NCBI GenBank assembly: GCA_040080835.1
Contig: JBEBHP010000001.1
Location: 62,001 to 126,000 of the forward strand
Reading direction: 5' to 3'
DNA: 64,000 bases
Source: SZUA-430 sp040080835
GTDB lineage: Bacteria; Pseudomonadota; Alphaproteobacteria; Micropepsales; Micropepsaceae
Positions 9,380-18,100 of the stretch are shown piece after piece. The notes below the pieces were generated by a model. It was not told the origin of the DNA and ran no database searches. It was given only the letters and a program-made list of their open reading frames with translations. Position numbers and translations under genes: made by a program. Every line of letters begins with the position of its first letter. The stretch's first letter is position 1.

Positions 9380-10411
9380 ATGACGAACCTGACAGGTCAC
9401 GAAATCCGCCTCAAGAGCCGCCCCGTCGGAATGCCGACAGCAGACAACTTCGAATATGCGAAAGCCGCGGTCCCCCAGCCCAAGGACGGCGAAGTCATCG
9501 TCCGCAATATCTGGATGTCCGTTGACCCGTATATGCGCGGCCGCATGGTCGATCGCGAGAGCTATGTCCCGCCGTTCCAGATTGGCCAGGCATTGCAGGG
9601 CGGAGCAGTCGGTCAGGTCATTTCTGCAGGCAAGGGGGCAACACTTGCAGTCGGCGATTATGTCCAGCACATGCTCGGCTGGCGCGAGTATGCCGTCGTC
9701 GGTCCAGCTTCCATGCCTCAGAAGATCGATCCGAAACTGGCGCCGGTGCAAAGCTTCCTCGGCGCTCTCGGCATGCCGGGCATGACCGCGTATGCCGGCC
9801 TCTTTCGCATCGGCGCCTTCAAGGCAGGTGACACGGTTTTCGTGTCTGCAGCATCCGGTGCGGTGGGCTCAATCGTATGCCAGCTTGCAAAAGCTCACGG
9901 CGCATATGTCGTAGGATCGGCAGGCTCTGACGAGAAATGCCAGTGGCTGGTGAAAGAAGCCAAGATCGACAAGGCCATCAACTACAAGAAGGAAACCGAC
10001 CTCGACAAAGCCGTCGGCGCCGCATTCCCGAAAGGAATTGATGTCTACTTTGAAAACGTTGGCGGCAAGCATCTCGAAGCGGCGCTGAACCACATGCGCA
10101 TCTTCGGACGCATCGCCGTGTGCGGAATGATCGAGCAATACAACGCAACGACACCCACGCCGGGCCCATGGAACATCATCATGACCATTCCCAAGAGCCT
10201 GCGCATCGAAGGCTTCGTTGTGTCGAACCATTTTGATTTGTTGCCGAAGTTTCATCAGGAGATGGGCAAACTCATCGCCGAAGGAAAGATGAAGTGGCAG
10301 GAGAGTGTAACCGAGGGTTTACAGAACGCTCCGAAAGCATTCTTGGGGTTGTTCACCGGCGAAAACTTCGGCAAGGCTCTGGTCAAAATCGGCCCCGATA
10401 AGGCAATTTAG
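9380..10411 (+). CDS. NADP-dependent MDR oxidoreductase (CurA / leukotriene B4 dehydrogenase type)
   Basis: Zinc-free medium-chain reductase, 343 residues, of the alkenal/one oxidoreductase group that reduces carbon-carbon double bonds of alpha,beta-unsaturated carbonyls with NADPH. Typical signatures are MSVDPYMRGRM, GGAVGQVISAGKG, LGMPGMTAYAGLF, the cofactor loop SAASGAVGSIVCQLAK and IDVYFENVGG. The substrate cannot be told from sequence. It is the first of two complete tandem MDR genes (about 30 bases apart, same strand), clearly paralogous but diverged. It reads away from the sugar cassette, so its promoter lies in the 9169-9379 gap. Confidence 0.92.
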   Translation: MTNLTGHEIRLKSRPVGMPTADNFEYAKAAVPQPKDGEVIVRNIWMSVDPYMRGRMVDRESYVPPFQIGQALQGGAVGQVISAGKGATLAVGDYVQHMLGWREYAVVGPASMPQKIDPKLAPVQSFLGALGMPGMTAYAGLFRIGAFKAGDTVFVSAASGAVGSIVCQLAKAHGAYVVGSAGSDEKCQWLVKEAKIDKAINYKKETDLDKAVGAAFPKGIDVYFENVGGKHLEAALNHMRIFGRIAVCGMIEQYNATTPTPGPWNIIMTIPKSLRIEGFVVSNHFDLLPKFHQEMGKLIAEGKMKWQESVTEGLQNAPKAFLGLFTGENFGKALVKIGPDKAI

Positions 10412-10441
10412 AGAATCACTACATGCAAGCGGGGAAATTCA

Positions 10442-11449
10442 ATGTCGACGAACAAGCGCTGGGTTCTTGCCAAACGACCTGAAGGCGTTCCGCGCGTGGC
10501 AGATTTCCTTTTAGAAGAAAGCGTACTGCCCGAACTGCAAGACGGGCAGGCGCTTATCCGCGTCGATCACATCTCCGTCGATCCCGGCATGCGCTCAAGG
10601 CTGTCGGGAGATTCTTATGCGCCAGCCCTAGAACTCGGCGCTACAATTGAAAGCGCAGGAATTGGCAAAGTCATCAAGTCGACCAATCCCAAGATCAAAG
10701 ACGGCGCACTCGTCTGGGGCAGCTTCGGTTGGCAAACGCATCTCCTCACTGACGGACGCGGCGTGCAAGCGCTCGACCCCAACTTCTATGAAGGCAAGAT
10801 CGCCCCGACCGCAGCGATCGGCCTCTTTGGAATACCGGGTCTGACCGCATTCTTCGGCATGTTCGAGATCGGCAAGGTTCGAGGCGGCAACACGGTCCTG
10901 GTCTCATCGGCGGCCGGAACCGTTGGCGCAACCGCGGGCCAGATCGCCAAGATCCAAGGCTGCACCGTCGTGGGCCTTGCAGGATCGGAGGCCAAATGCG
11001 CCTATCTGAAAGAGATCGGTTTCGACACGGCCATCAACTACAAGACCACAGGCGATCTGACGGAGGCATGCAAGGCCGCCGCGCCCAAAGGCTACGACAT
11101 CTACTTTGACAATGTCGGAGGCGAAACGCTCGACGCCGCAATTCTAAATATGCGCAGGCACGGCCGCATCGTCGTCTCGGGCCAGATCTCCGAGTACAAC
11201 ACGCAGACCCCCCGCGGCATCCGCCACACGCTGCCTTTCATCACCCAGCGCCTCAGGATGGAAGGCCTGGTCGTCTATGACCACTCAGTTCAATTCGATG
11301 AAGCGCGCCGACAAATGGCTGAGTGGGTGAACGAAGGCCGCCTTAGCTATCGCGAAGAGATCATCGAAGGTATCGAAAACACGCCGGAGGCCTTTATCGG
11401 TCTCTTCAAGGGTGATAGCTTTGGGCGCAGGCTTGTCCACGTGAACTGA
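10442..11449 (+). CDS. NADP-dependent MDR oxidoreductase, second copy
   Basis: 335-residue paralogue of the preceding gene, with ISVDPGMRSRLSG, GIPGLTAFFGMFEIG, the nucleotide-binding loop SSAAGTVGATAGQIAK and YDIYFDNVGG. It belongs to the same zinc-free MDR reductase family; the substrate is unknown. A GGGGAAATTCA stretch before the ATG serves as ribosome binding site. It is probably co-transcribed with the first MDR gene. The last 138 codons have a close relative in the truncated copy at 11906-12309, so this locus once held at least three MDR genes. Confidence 0.91.
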   Translation: MSTNKRWVLAKRPEGVPRVADFLLEESVLPELQDGQALIRVDHISVDPGMRSRLSGDSYAPALELGATIESAGIGKVIKSTNPKIKDGALVWGSFGWQTHLLTDGRGVQALDPNFYEGKIAPTAAIGLFGIPGLTAFFGMFEIGKVRGGNTVLVSSAAGTVGATAGQIAKIQGCTVVGLAGSEAKCAYLKEIGFDTAINYKTTGDLTEACKAAAPKGYDIYFDNVGGETLDAAILNMRRHGRIVVSGQISEYNTQTPRGIRHTLPFITQRLRMEGLVVYDHSVQFDEARRQMAEWVNEGRLSYREEIIEGIENTPEAFIGLFKGDSFGRRLVHVN

Positions 11450-11494
11450 CGCCGACGGTCCGAGAGGATTGGATGAAAGGGGAGACTCTGACCG

Positions 11495-11869
11495 ATGCCG
11501 ATCAATCGAGCACTCAAAATTGCAGCACACGCAGCTTTGCTTTTCGCTGCGCTCACCGCCTCCGCCTCCGCAACTGATCTGACCGGCAAATGGCGCGTGA
11601 CTTGGGCTCAAAACGTCAACAACACCAACAATTTGGACTTGACGCAATCCGAGAACCGCATCACCGGAACCTATGTGAACGATGCGAAAGAAAATTGCAG
11701 AATTACCGGAACAATCGACGAAGCAGGGACACAATTGGCTCTCCAAGTCGCCTGCAAGACTTGGGGCATCCGCATGGAAGGCACCGTGTCGGTGGACAGG
11801 ACGACTGTTTCTGGGAATTACGCGGCCTATCTCGACGACAAAGGCACCTTCGTCATGAAGAGACGCTAG
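11495..11869 (+). CDS. Small exported hypothetical protein
   Basis: 124 residues with a clear Sec signal peptide (basic PINRALKIA, hydrophobic AALLFAALTA, cleavage near ASASA-TDL). The mature part of about 98 residues starts TDLTGKWRVTW and contains ENRITGTYV, CRITGTI and VSGNYAAYL. Such repeated short beta-strands with GTY/GNY turns suggest a small lipocalin-like or beta-sandwich fold, as in periplasmic proteins with TGKW openings. Two cysteines (in ENCRITG and VACKTWG) could form a disulfide. I do not recognise the family. It sits between the complete second MDR gene and the truncated MDR remnant, replacing the N-terminal two thirds of that third copy. Confidence 0.72.
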   Translation: MPINRALKIAAHAALLFAALTASASATDLTGKWRVTWAQNVNNTNNLDLTQSENRITGTYVNDAKENCRITGTIDEAGTQLALQVACKTWGIRMEGTVSVDRTTVSGNYAAYLDDKGTFVMKRR

Positions 11870-11905
11870 CCGTTGGCCTGCTGTCTCTTCGCGGAACGCT
11901 TCCAG

Positions 11906-12309
11906 CAACTACAAGACCGCAGGCAGCGTTCAAGGCGGCGGCACCAAAAGGCTACGACATCTATTTCGACAATGTCGGCGGTGAGACGCTGGACGCAGCC
12001 ATCCTGAACATGCACCGGAACGGCCGCATCGTGGTCTCGGGCCAGATCTCGGAATACAACACCACCACGCCGCGCGGCATCCGCCACACGCTGCCTTTCA
12101 TCACCCAGCGCCTCAGGATGGAAGGCATGGTCGTCTATGATCACGCCGTGCAGTTCGATGAGGCACGTCGCCAGATGGCAGAATGGGTGAACGAAGGCCG
12201 CCTGACCTGGCGCGAGGAAATCATCGAAGGCATCGAAAAGGCGCCTGAAGCCTTCATTGGCCTTTTCAGTGGCGACAGCTTCGGCCGTCGCCTCGTCCAC
12301 GTCGGTTGA
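11906..12309 (+). pseudogene. 3' remnant of a third MDR oxidoreductase gene
   Basis: These 404 bases match the last 415 bases of the gene at 10442-11449. The similarity begins at CAACTACAAGACC in both and runs to the stop; the translated tail from KGYDIYFDNVGGETL to SFGRRLVHV is nearly identical in protein sequence. There is no start codon or N-terminal two thirds, and a net loss of 11 bases just after the first 20 breaks the frame at the 5' edge. Differences from the intact copy are largely at third codon positions, so the copy evolved as a working gene before it was truncated. The piece immediately follows the small exported protein gene. Confidence 0.85.
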
Positions 12310-12317
12310 ATTTCCTG

Positions 12318-12342
12318 GGAGCACGGGCGTCTCGCCCGCTCC
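12318..12342 (+). terminator. GC-rich hairpin after the MDR remnant
   Basis: GGAGC-A-CGGGCG, loop TCT, CGCCCG-CTCC, followed by TTTCC. It is a plausible rho-independent terminator of the MDR cluster, although the T-run is short. A related hairpin sequence occurs near 23759, so it may also belong to a dispersed palindrome family. Confidence 0.5.
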
Positions 12343-12625
12343 TTTCCGACAAGCATTTCGCATATACGATGCCTCGCCTCTCGGCGGGCTGCGCGCACGG
12401 ATGCACGCCTCGGCACGCCACCCCACTCAGGAAACCTGATCATGAACAGGCGTGAGTTTGTTCGTCCTTCGCAAACGCACTCGACAGTGCGACCTTTGAT
12501 CCCCCATTTAAAAACCGAGTGCTATCCACTTCACGCAGTTGTTCGACACAACACGCGTACAATGCTATCGTAGCCCCTGCGTGTGAATGCATCCCCTTCA
12601 CTGCGACAGGATTGGAGGGCTCGAT
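12343..12625. other. Intergenic stretch, no gene seen
   Basis: About 280 bases between the hairpin after the MDR remnant and the cysteine-rich protein. Short frames lack ribosome sites and family features. The 3' part must hold the promoter of the gene at 12626; I see no confident box. Confidence 0.4.
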
Positions 12626-13186
12626 ATGTTTTTTCTGAACTTTGACCGAGTGCCGGGCATGTTGTCATCCCTTGGCAAGTGTTCCAGGTGCATGAAGCTC
12701 GCCTTCACTGCTGCAATTGCAGCCACACTCGTGACCGCAATACTGTACATAGCAGCACCACTATGGCTAGCCTTGGGAGCCGCAGGCGCAAGCATCGCCC
12801 TGATCGCATTGTGGGTGGCGCACGTCTGGTTCTATACAATGCGCTCCATCAGGGCCACGGCAGCACTGGCGCCGCAATCACAGGTCGCTGCACGGCAGGA
12901 AGAACTCTGGCCGCGCCGGCGGGTCCTCCGGGTTTTCATCCGTACCCTGATCTTCAGCGCCATGATCAGCGTGCTGCCACGGTCTGCATACGCACAGGAG
13001 TGCAACTGCTATACCGAAGACAATTGTTCCTGTCCGCCGGATTTCCCGAACTGCATTTTCAACCCTTCGACGGGCGACGCAATTTGTTGCGGACCAAATG
13101 CGGTCGGCTGCGCAGGCCCGCAACAGACCTGGTGCTGCCCGCCCGGCACGAATTGCTATGGAACAGAAGGTCAGTGCTCGAACTGA
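12626..13186 (+). CDS. Membrane protein with periplasmic cysteine-rich domain (12 Cys in about 63 residues)
   Basis: 186 residues. The N-terminal half has two to three hydrophobic segments (MKLAFTAAIAATLVTAILYI and WLALGAAGASIALIALWVA, then a third near FIRTLIFSAMISVLP ending in AYA-Q). The C-terminal half is a compact domain with 12 cysteines in the pattern ECNC, NCSC, NC, ICC, GC, WCC, NC, QC, rich in Gly, Pro and Asn. This recalls disulfide-knotted domains; no metal-cluster motif is obvious. The last hydrophobic segment could export the cysteine domain to the periplasm, with or without cleavage after AYA. A strong GGAGGG Shine-Dalgarno six bases before the ATG at 12626 sets the start. The family is not recognised. 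It converges on the gene at 13208. Confidence 0.75.
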   Translation: MFFLNFDRVPGMLSSLGKCSRCMKLAFTAAIAATLVTAILYIAAPLWLALGAAGASIALIALWVAHVWFYTMRSIRATAALAPQSQVAARQEELWPRRRVLRVFIRTLIFSAMISVLPRSAYAQECNCYTEDNCSCPPDFPNCIFNPSTGDAICCGPNAVGCAGPQQTWCCPPGTNCYGTEGQCSN

Positions 13187-13207
13187 GTGCGTTGCTTCGC
13201 ATGCTAT

Positions 13208-13903
13208 CTACGATGTCGGTCGCTTCCAGCGTCTGACGACATCGAGCGCGCTTGCCCGCATCGCGGCGAACTCCGGCACCGCATCGGGACCGAACGAGTA
13301 CTCCAGCGCGGCCCGACTATCGAGATGCTCGACAAAGCTGCATGACATGCCGATGTCAGTAGCAAAATCGGACCGGAAACAGCGGCCAGCAAACACGTCA
13401 GTGATTTGTTCTCGCGATTTTGGCATCGCCGCCAGCAAATAGACCCATGGCGTCCCCGGCACATCGATCCGGAACAACTGCCAGTCACTGCGGTATGCGA
13501 CGGGCACGCGCCCCCACACGCCAGACAGTTCCCGCAGCTGCTCCGCTGGCGGCTGGTAGTTGCGCCAGAACGCGGCGTTCAGTGCGTAGCGTCCGAGAAG
13601 TGAAAGGTCCGCACCCGGCAGGCGGGCAAAGTCGAGATGCAGCGCACGCGGACGGTCACACCCCGTAACCGTGGACGTGAAGCCAAGCACGCCGGCTTCG
13701 CGTGCATCCCAGCAGCCGGAGAGTCTTGCAACATCCGCCCGCCAGCTCTCCTCGTTGGTCACGATGGTGCGCGGGACATGATAGACAGAGTTGCCGGCGC
13801 GAACGGCTATGTCGGGATATTTGGCAGCCGTCAAATCCAGGTGCGCCTTCATCCCGAGCGCCACCAAACCTGCCAGACACCAGATGATCAGTCCCCAGCG
13901 CAT
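13208..13903 (-). CDS. Hypothetical protein with N-terminal signal anchor
   Basis: 231 residues starting with a hydrophobic segment (MRWGLIIWCLAGLVALGMKA), then a soluble region with several cysteines (in SGCWDA, TGCDRP, GRCFRS and MSCSFV) that may pair in the periplasm. The sequence contains no motif I recognise. It starts six bases after the stop of the LprI/DUF1311-like gene, on the same strand, so the two are almost surely one operon and probably share a compartment. The stop lies 21 bases from the stop of the convergent cysteine-rich protein. Confidence 0.7.
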   Translation of the reverse strand: MRWGLIIWCLAGLVALGMKAHLDLTAAKYPDIAVRAGNSVYHVPRTIVTNEESWRADVARLSGCWDAREAGVLGFTSTVTGCDRPRALHLDFARLPGADLSLLGRYALNAAFWRNYQPPAEQLRELSGVWGRVPVAYRSDWQLFRIDVPGTPWVYLLAAMPKSREQITDVFAGRCFRSDFATDIGMSCSFVEHLDSRAALEYSFGPDAVPEFAAMRASALDVVRRWKRPTS

Positions 13904-13909
13904 GACGCT

Positions 13910-14308
13910 TCAGTTCTGCCGGAATGCTTTGAGTTCCACGACTCGGTCGCGCGTCGCAAGTGCCCGGCAGCTGGTCACGATGACCGCTTGCTCGGTGCCA
14001 CCGTAGAACGCGGTTGATTTCCAGTGACAGTTTGTATCGCGGAACGCAATCCAGGCGCGCTGTGCGTCGCGAAGCGCGTTGAAGGGAGGCGGCCCATATC
14101 CATGCTGGAGCTTGTTGTCGCCAAGGGCAGCCTTGGCCAGCACGCCATACGCCTGGTTCAGCTCGGCATCATACTTGCGGAATTCACGGTCGGCGCATTG
14201 GACGTGCTCTGCGTTGTTCGCCGAACTGTCACACACCCAGGCATCGGACGCCCGCGCGTCAGTTGCGAAAATGGACAATGCGGCCAAAGACAAAGCTGAC
14301 AAGCGCAT
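13910..14308 (-). CDS. LprI/DUF1311-family periplasmic protein
   Basis: 132 residues with a signal peptide (MRLSALSLAALSIFATDARAS) and the features of the lysozyme-inhibitor LprI N-terminal-like (DUF1311) family: a mature N-terminal Cys, then QCADREFRKYDAELNQAYGVL, ALRDAQRAWIAFRDTNC and a final conserved Cys in VTSCRALATRDRVVEL. The role in most bacteria is unknown; some members inhibit lysozyme. A GGAGGG Shine-Dalgarno precedes this ATG, so the frame's open extension of ten codons upstream is not used. It is first in a two-gene operon with the anchored hypothetical protein. Confidence 0.85.
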   Translation of the reverse strand: MRLSALSLAALSIFATDARASDAWVCDSSANNAEHVQCADREFRKYDAELNQAYGVLAKAALGDNKLQHGYGPPPFNALRDAQRAWIAFRDTNCHWKSTAFYGGTEQAVIVTSCRALATRDRVVELKAFRQN

Positions 14309-14371
14309 GAAAATCCCTCCAACCGGTGGCTGGAGCAATCCTAGTCCGGATTGCCGGAAAACGCGAAGGCG

Positions 14372-15745
14372 CTACTGCGCCGCAGCCGGATGCCTGGCCT
14401 TGAACCGTTCGGCGCGAATGCTTTCGGCGACCAGGAAAGCAAGCTCGATCGACTGGTTGGCGTTGAGGCGCGGGTCACAATGCGTATGATACCGGCTCGA
14501 AAGGTCCGAATCCGTAATCGCCGCAGCACCGCCCGTGCACTCGGTCACGTTCTGACCCGTAAGCTCCAGGTGAACGGCGCCGGCATGTGTACCTTCGCTG
14601 CGGTGAATAGCGAAGAAGGTCTGCACCTCCTTGAGCACACGGTCGAACGGCCGCGTCTTGTAGCCTGAATTCGACTTGATCGTATTGCCGTGCATCGGAT
14701 CACATGACCAGACCACTTTGCGACCTTCGCGCTGTATCGCGCGTATCATGCGCGGCAGATGCTCTTCCACCTTGTCCGCCCCAAAGCGGGTGATCAGCGT
14801 CAGGCGGCCCGCTTCATTCGCAGGATTCAGGATGTCGCAGATACGGATGAGGTCATCATTCGACAGCGACGGACCGCACTTGACGGCCAGCGGATTCTTG
14901 ATGCCGCGCGCAAATTCAAAATGCGCACCGTCAAGCTGGCGCGTGCGGTCACCGATCCAGAGCTGGTGAGCAGATGTATCGTACCAGTCACCCGTCGTGG
15001 AATCGATCCGTGTCATTGCCTGCTCATAACCAAGCAGCAACGCTTCATGGCTCGTGTAAAATTCCGTGGAACGCAGTTGCGGTGCCGAGTCCGGCGTGAT
15101 CCCGCAGGCTTCCATGAACTCGAGCGTTTCCGAGATCCGGTCCGCCAGCGCGCGGTACTTTTCACCTGACGGCGAGCCCGCGATGAACCCGAGGTTCCAT
15201 TTATGCACGTTGTGCAGGTCTGCATAGCCGCCTTGCGCAAAGGCGCGCAGAAGGTTCAGCGTGGAGGCCGCCTGCCCATAGGCCTGGATCATGCGTTCGG
15301 GATCCGGCTCGCGTGCGACCTTTTCGAAGGGCGACGCGTTGATGATGTCACCGCGATATGACGGCAACTCCACGCCATCAATCATTTCCATGTCACTGGA
15401 ACGTGGCTTGGCGAACTGGCCGGCGATCCGGCCAACCTTGACGACAGGCATCGCGCCGGCAAACGTCAGAACGACGGCCATCTGCAGGATCACGCGAAAC
15501 GTGTCGCGGATATTGTCGGGATGGAATTCGGCGAATGATTCGGCACAATCGCCACCCTGCAGCAGGAACGCCTTGCCGTCGGCAACATCGGCAAGCGCGC
15601 GCTTCAGGTTGCGGGCTTCACCTGCAAAAACCAGCGGCGGATAGTTTTTGAGACGCGCTTCCGCATGCGCCAGGGCATCAGCGTCCTGATACGCGGGCAC
15701 CTGTGCAACAGGCTTCGAACGCCAACTGGCAGGGTTCCAATTCAT
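14372..15745 (-). CDS. Class II 3-deoxy-7-phosphoheptulonate synthase
   Basis: Condenses phosphoenolpyruvate and erythrose 4-phosphate, the entry step of the shikimate pathway. The 457-residue type II (plant/mycobacterial-like) enzyme shows the opening WNPASWRSKPVAQVP, the metal-ligand region LLQGGDCAESF (Cys67), GRIAGQFAKPRS, the substrate-binding region around RTRQLDGAHFEFARGI, and WSCDPMHGNT. There is no obvious extra regulatory domain. It is a monocistronic-looking gene between the LprI-like operon and rpiA. Gene symbols vary in this class (aroG, aroF, aroH), so none is given. Confidence 0.95.
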   Translation of the reverse strand: MNWNPASWRSKPVAQVPAYQDADALAHAEARLKNYPPLVFAGEARNLKRALADVADGKAFLLQGGDCAESFAEFHPDNIRDTFRVILQMAVVLTFAGAMPVVKVGRIAGQFAKPRSSDMEMIDGVELPSYRGDIINASPFEKVAREPDPERMIQAYGQAASTLNLLRAFAQGGYADLHNVHKWNLGFIAGSPSGEKYRALADRISETLEFMEACGITPDSAPQLRSTEFYTSHEALLLGYEQAMTRIDSTTGDWYDTSAHQLWIGDRTRQLDGAHFEFARGIKNPLAVKCGPSLSNDDLIRICDILNPANEAGRLTLITRFGADKVEEHLPRMIRAIQREGRKVVWSCDPMHGNTIKSNSGYKTRPFDRVLKEVQTFFAIHRSEGTHAGAVHLELTGQNVTECTGGAAAITDSDLSSRYHTHCDPRLNANQSIELAFLVAESIRAERFKARHPAAAQ

Positions 15746-15867
15746 CGTGAGTATCCTTGGTCACGCTCTAGATAGCGCGCGAGGACCGGATTTGCCAGTT
15801 TCACGATGCGCGGCGGTTAATCGCCCCGATCTCGCAGGACTGGCCCAATATGACGCAATCCGGACGG

Positions 15868-16584
15868 CTAGTGCTTAGGCAATTCCAGCGTCTTGACCCC
15901 ACCGCTCATGCCCACGAGCGCGATGCTGGCTATCGAAATGAACAGGCCATGGTCCACAACACCGGGGATGCCCTCCAGCAAATGCGCCAGGCGTTCAGGA
16001 TCGGGAATAATGTCGGCGGTGCAGTCGGCAATCAAATTGCCGCTGTCGGTCTTGAAGGCATGGCCTTCTCCGCCCCTGAGACGCATCAGGTTCTGCGAGC
16101 AACCGCATTTGGCAGCCGCTTCAGCAATACGTTCCATTGTCACTTGATACGCAAACGGAACGATCTCGACGGGCAGCGGAAATCGTCCCAGCGTGTCGAC
16201 AACCTTGGCACCGTCCGCGATGACCACCATGCGGTCTGACGCAGTCGCAACGATCTTCTCGCGCAGAAGCGCGCCACCGCCACCTTTGATGAGATTGAGC
16301 CCCGGTCCGATCTCATCGGCCCCGTCGACCGTCACATCCAGGTGCCGGACAGTGCCCAGGTCCGAAACGACCATGCCGAGCTCTCTGGCAAGCGCCGCAG
16401 TCCGTTCAGATGTCGCAACGGTCGTGACCTTGAGCCCGGCCTGCACCCGTTGCGCCAGAAGGCGCACAAAATGTTCGGCAGTAGAGCCGGTTCCCATGCC
16501 CAGTTTCATGCCGGGCTTGACGTATTCGAGGGCGGCCTCGGCCGCTGCCCGCTTCTGCTCTTCCGCAGTGATCAGCTTTGTCAT
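15868..16584 (-). CDS. rpiA: Ribose-5-phosphate isomerase A
   Basis: Interconverts ribose 5-phosphate and ribulose 5-phosphate in the pentose phosphate pathway. The 238-residue protein has GMGTGSTAEHFVRLL (phosphate loop), TVDGADEIGPGLNLIKGGGGALLREKIVA with the catalytic Asp/Glu/Lys region, and a C-terminal DHGLFI stretch. The open frame extends 120 codons upstream, but that part overlaps the divergent GNAT gene and has no family similarity; MTKLITAEEQKRAAAEAAL is the normal N-terminus. Only 57 bases separate this start from the GTG of the divergent acetyltransferase, so promoters must overlap there. Confidence 0.96.
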   Translation of the reverse strand: MTKLITAEEQKRAAAEAALEYVKPGMKLGMGTGSTAEHFVRLLAQRVQAGLKVTTVATSERTAALARELGMVVSDLGTVRHLDVTVDGADEIGPGLNLIKGGGGALLREKIVATASDRMVVIADGAKVVDTLGRFPLPVEIVPFAYQVTMERIAEAAAKCGCSQNLMRLRGGEGHAFKTDSGNLIADCTADIIPDPERLAHLLEGIPGVVDHGLFISIASIALVGMSGGVKTLELPKH

Positions 16585-16641
16585 AAAGGCACTATAGTGA
16601 CTTTCCCCCGGACTTCGCAAAAGGCAAATCGAGAGAAAACT

Positions 16642-17253
16642 GTGAGCGAAAATCGGATCCTGCCGAAATTGCTGGAAATTGATTGCATCAGACTGGAGCC
16701 CCATGCAGAGGCTCATCGTGAGGGCCTGAGACAAGCCGCGCACAATGACGCAGCGCTCTTTGCCTACATGCCCGCGGACCTCAGCGGAAAAGGCTTCGAC
16801 CGCTGGTTTGACTGGACGACAGGCATCAGCGACGGAAAACGCGAAATGGCATGGACCGTCACGGACGGGCAGACCGGTCGGATTGTCGGCTCGACGCGGT
16901 ACCTGAACATCGAATTGCCTCACAAACGCGTCGAAATTGGCCATACCTGGTACACTCGCGACGCGTGGGGATCGCTCACAAATCCCTCATGCAAGTACCT
17001 GCTGCTTCAGTTCGGCTTCGAGGAACTGGCTCTCAACAGAATCGAATTAAAGTGTGACGCACGGAACAAAAGGTCATGTGCAGCCATTCTCAAACTGGGT
17101 GCCCGGGAAGAAGGCACTTTGCGCAGCCATATGGTGATGAGTGACGGTTATGTGCGGGACACGATTTATTTCAGCGTTCTCAAGGCAGAGTGGCCGCTAG
17201 TGAAACAGAGCCTTTTACGCCGTATTTACGAAGACGTCTCGCCAGGAAACTGA
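16642..17253 (+). CDS. GNAT-family N-acetyltransferase (RimJ/RimL type)
   Basis: 203 residues of the acetyltransferase_3 (RimJ/RimL-like) group: N-terminal LEPHAEAHREGL, TVTDGQTGRIVGSTRYLNI, VEIGHTWYTRDAWGS with the acetyl-CoA region, and ALNRIELKCDARNKRSCAAILKLGAREEGTLR. Relatives acetylate protein N-termini or small amines; this substrate is unknown. It uses a GTG start with GAGAG a few bases upstream; the first ATG lies too far inside the conserved part. It is divergent from rpiA. Confidence 0.9.
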   Translation: MSENRILPKLLEIDCIRLEPHAEAHREGLRQAAHNDAALFAYMPADLSGKGFDRWFDWTTGISDGKREMAWTVTDGQTGRIVGSTRYLNIELPHKRVEIGHTWYTRDAWGSLTNPSCKYLLLQFGFEELALNRIELKCDARNKRSCAAILKLGAREEGTLRSHMVMSDGYVRDTIYFSVLKAEWPLVKQSLLRRIYEDVSPGN

Positions 17254-17404
17254 TGGTTAAGTTTGGTTGAATCTTGGCGCAGAAACTATCGCGACGTTCA
17301 ATATTCCTGAACGAAATATAGGTGATACTTCACATCAACGTGCCGACAAAGTGCTGACCTCGACTTGCTATGTTTTCGCCATGTTTGCGGGTAAAGTGTT
17401 GGAT

Positions 17405-18085
17405 ATGAGCGTTATAGATCAAGAACAAGAACACACACGCCGCTTCCCGAACTATTCGAGAGGGGAAGTGTGGGCTGACGCATCTGCTCATGTCATCGGA
17501 CTATTGTTCGGCATCGTCGCGACCGTTGCGCTGATCGTCACGGCGTCGCAGACCAACCACTTCCTTCTCATCTTCGGTGCAAGCCTGTATGCGCTCGGGC
17601 TTCTGGCCATGTTCTCGTGTTCGGCTGCCTACAATCTCTGTCCCCCATCACACACCAAGGAATTTCTGCGCAGGCTCGATCACGCCGCAATCTTCCTGAT
17701 GATTGCCGGCACCTACACGCCGCTGTTGCTGAACCGCATAGGCGGCGAATGGAGCATTGGCCTGCTTGGCTTTGTATGGTCGGTCGCGATCGTGGGTGCG
17801 TTCATGAAGATCATTTTTCCCCGTCGCTGGGAAATGCTCTCCATCGCGCTCTACCTGGGCCTTGGCTGGTCGATCGTCATCGCCATCAACCCGATGATGC
17901 AGACATTGGCGACAAACAATCTGATCCTGATTGGTGCAGGCGCAATGATCTATTCGATCGGCGTTGTGTTCCACATGTGGGAACGTCTGCCATACCAGAA
18001 CGCAATCTGGCACTGGCTTGTTCTCACCGCGGCCGCATGTCACTACATGGCCATTCTGAACGAAGTGGCAATTGCGGCGACCTAG
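17405..18085 (+). CDS. Hemolysin III / PAQR-family membrane protein
   Basis: Seven-helix inner-membrane protein of the hemolysin III (YqfA/COG1272) group. After a short cytoplasmic N-terminus (RFPNYSRGEVWADASAHVIG) come hydrophobic spans including LLFGIVATVALIVTAS, GASLYALGLLAMFSCSAAYNL and LDHAAIFLMIAGTYTPLL, which holds the conserved His-Asp type residues, and the C-terminal HWLVLTAAACHYMAI. The biochemical function is unsettled; metal-dependent hydrolase activity has been proposed for PAQR relatives. The start at 17405 (MSVIDQEQ) is preferred because conservation begins soon after; in-frame starts also exist at 17381 and 17267. It converges on the gene at 18101. Confidence 0.88.
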   Translation: MSVIDQEQEHTRRFPNYSRGEVWADASAHVIGLLFGIVATVALIVTASQTNHFLLIFGASLYALGLLAMFSCSAAYNLCPPSHTKEFLRRLDHAAIFLMIAGTYTPLLLNRIGGEWSIGLLGFVWSVAIVGAFMKIIFPRRWEMLSIALYLGLGWSIVIAINPMMQTLATNNLILIGAGAMIYSIGVVFHMWERLPYQNAIWHWLVLTAAACHYMAILNEVAIAAT

Positions 18086-18100
18086 GCAGAACAGGCGCCA

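Noticed and set aside
11590..12309. A 239-codon frame joining an alternative reading of the small exported gene to the MDR tail
   Set aside because: The first half is out of frame with the signal-peptide protein and reads as non-coding; only the tail is MDR-derived, so it is treated as a remnant.
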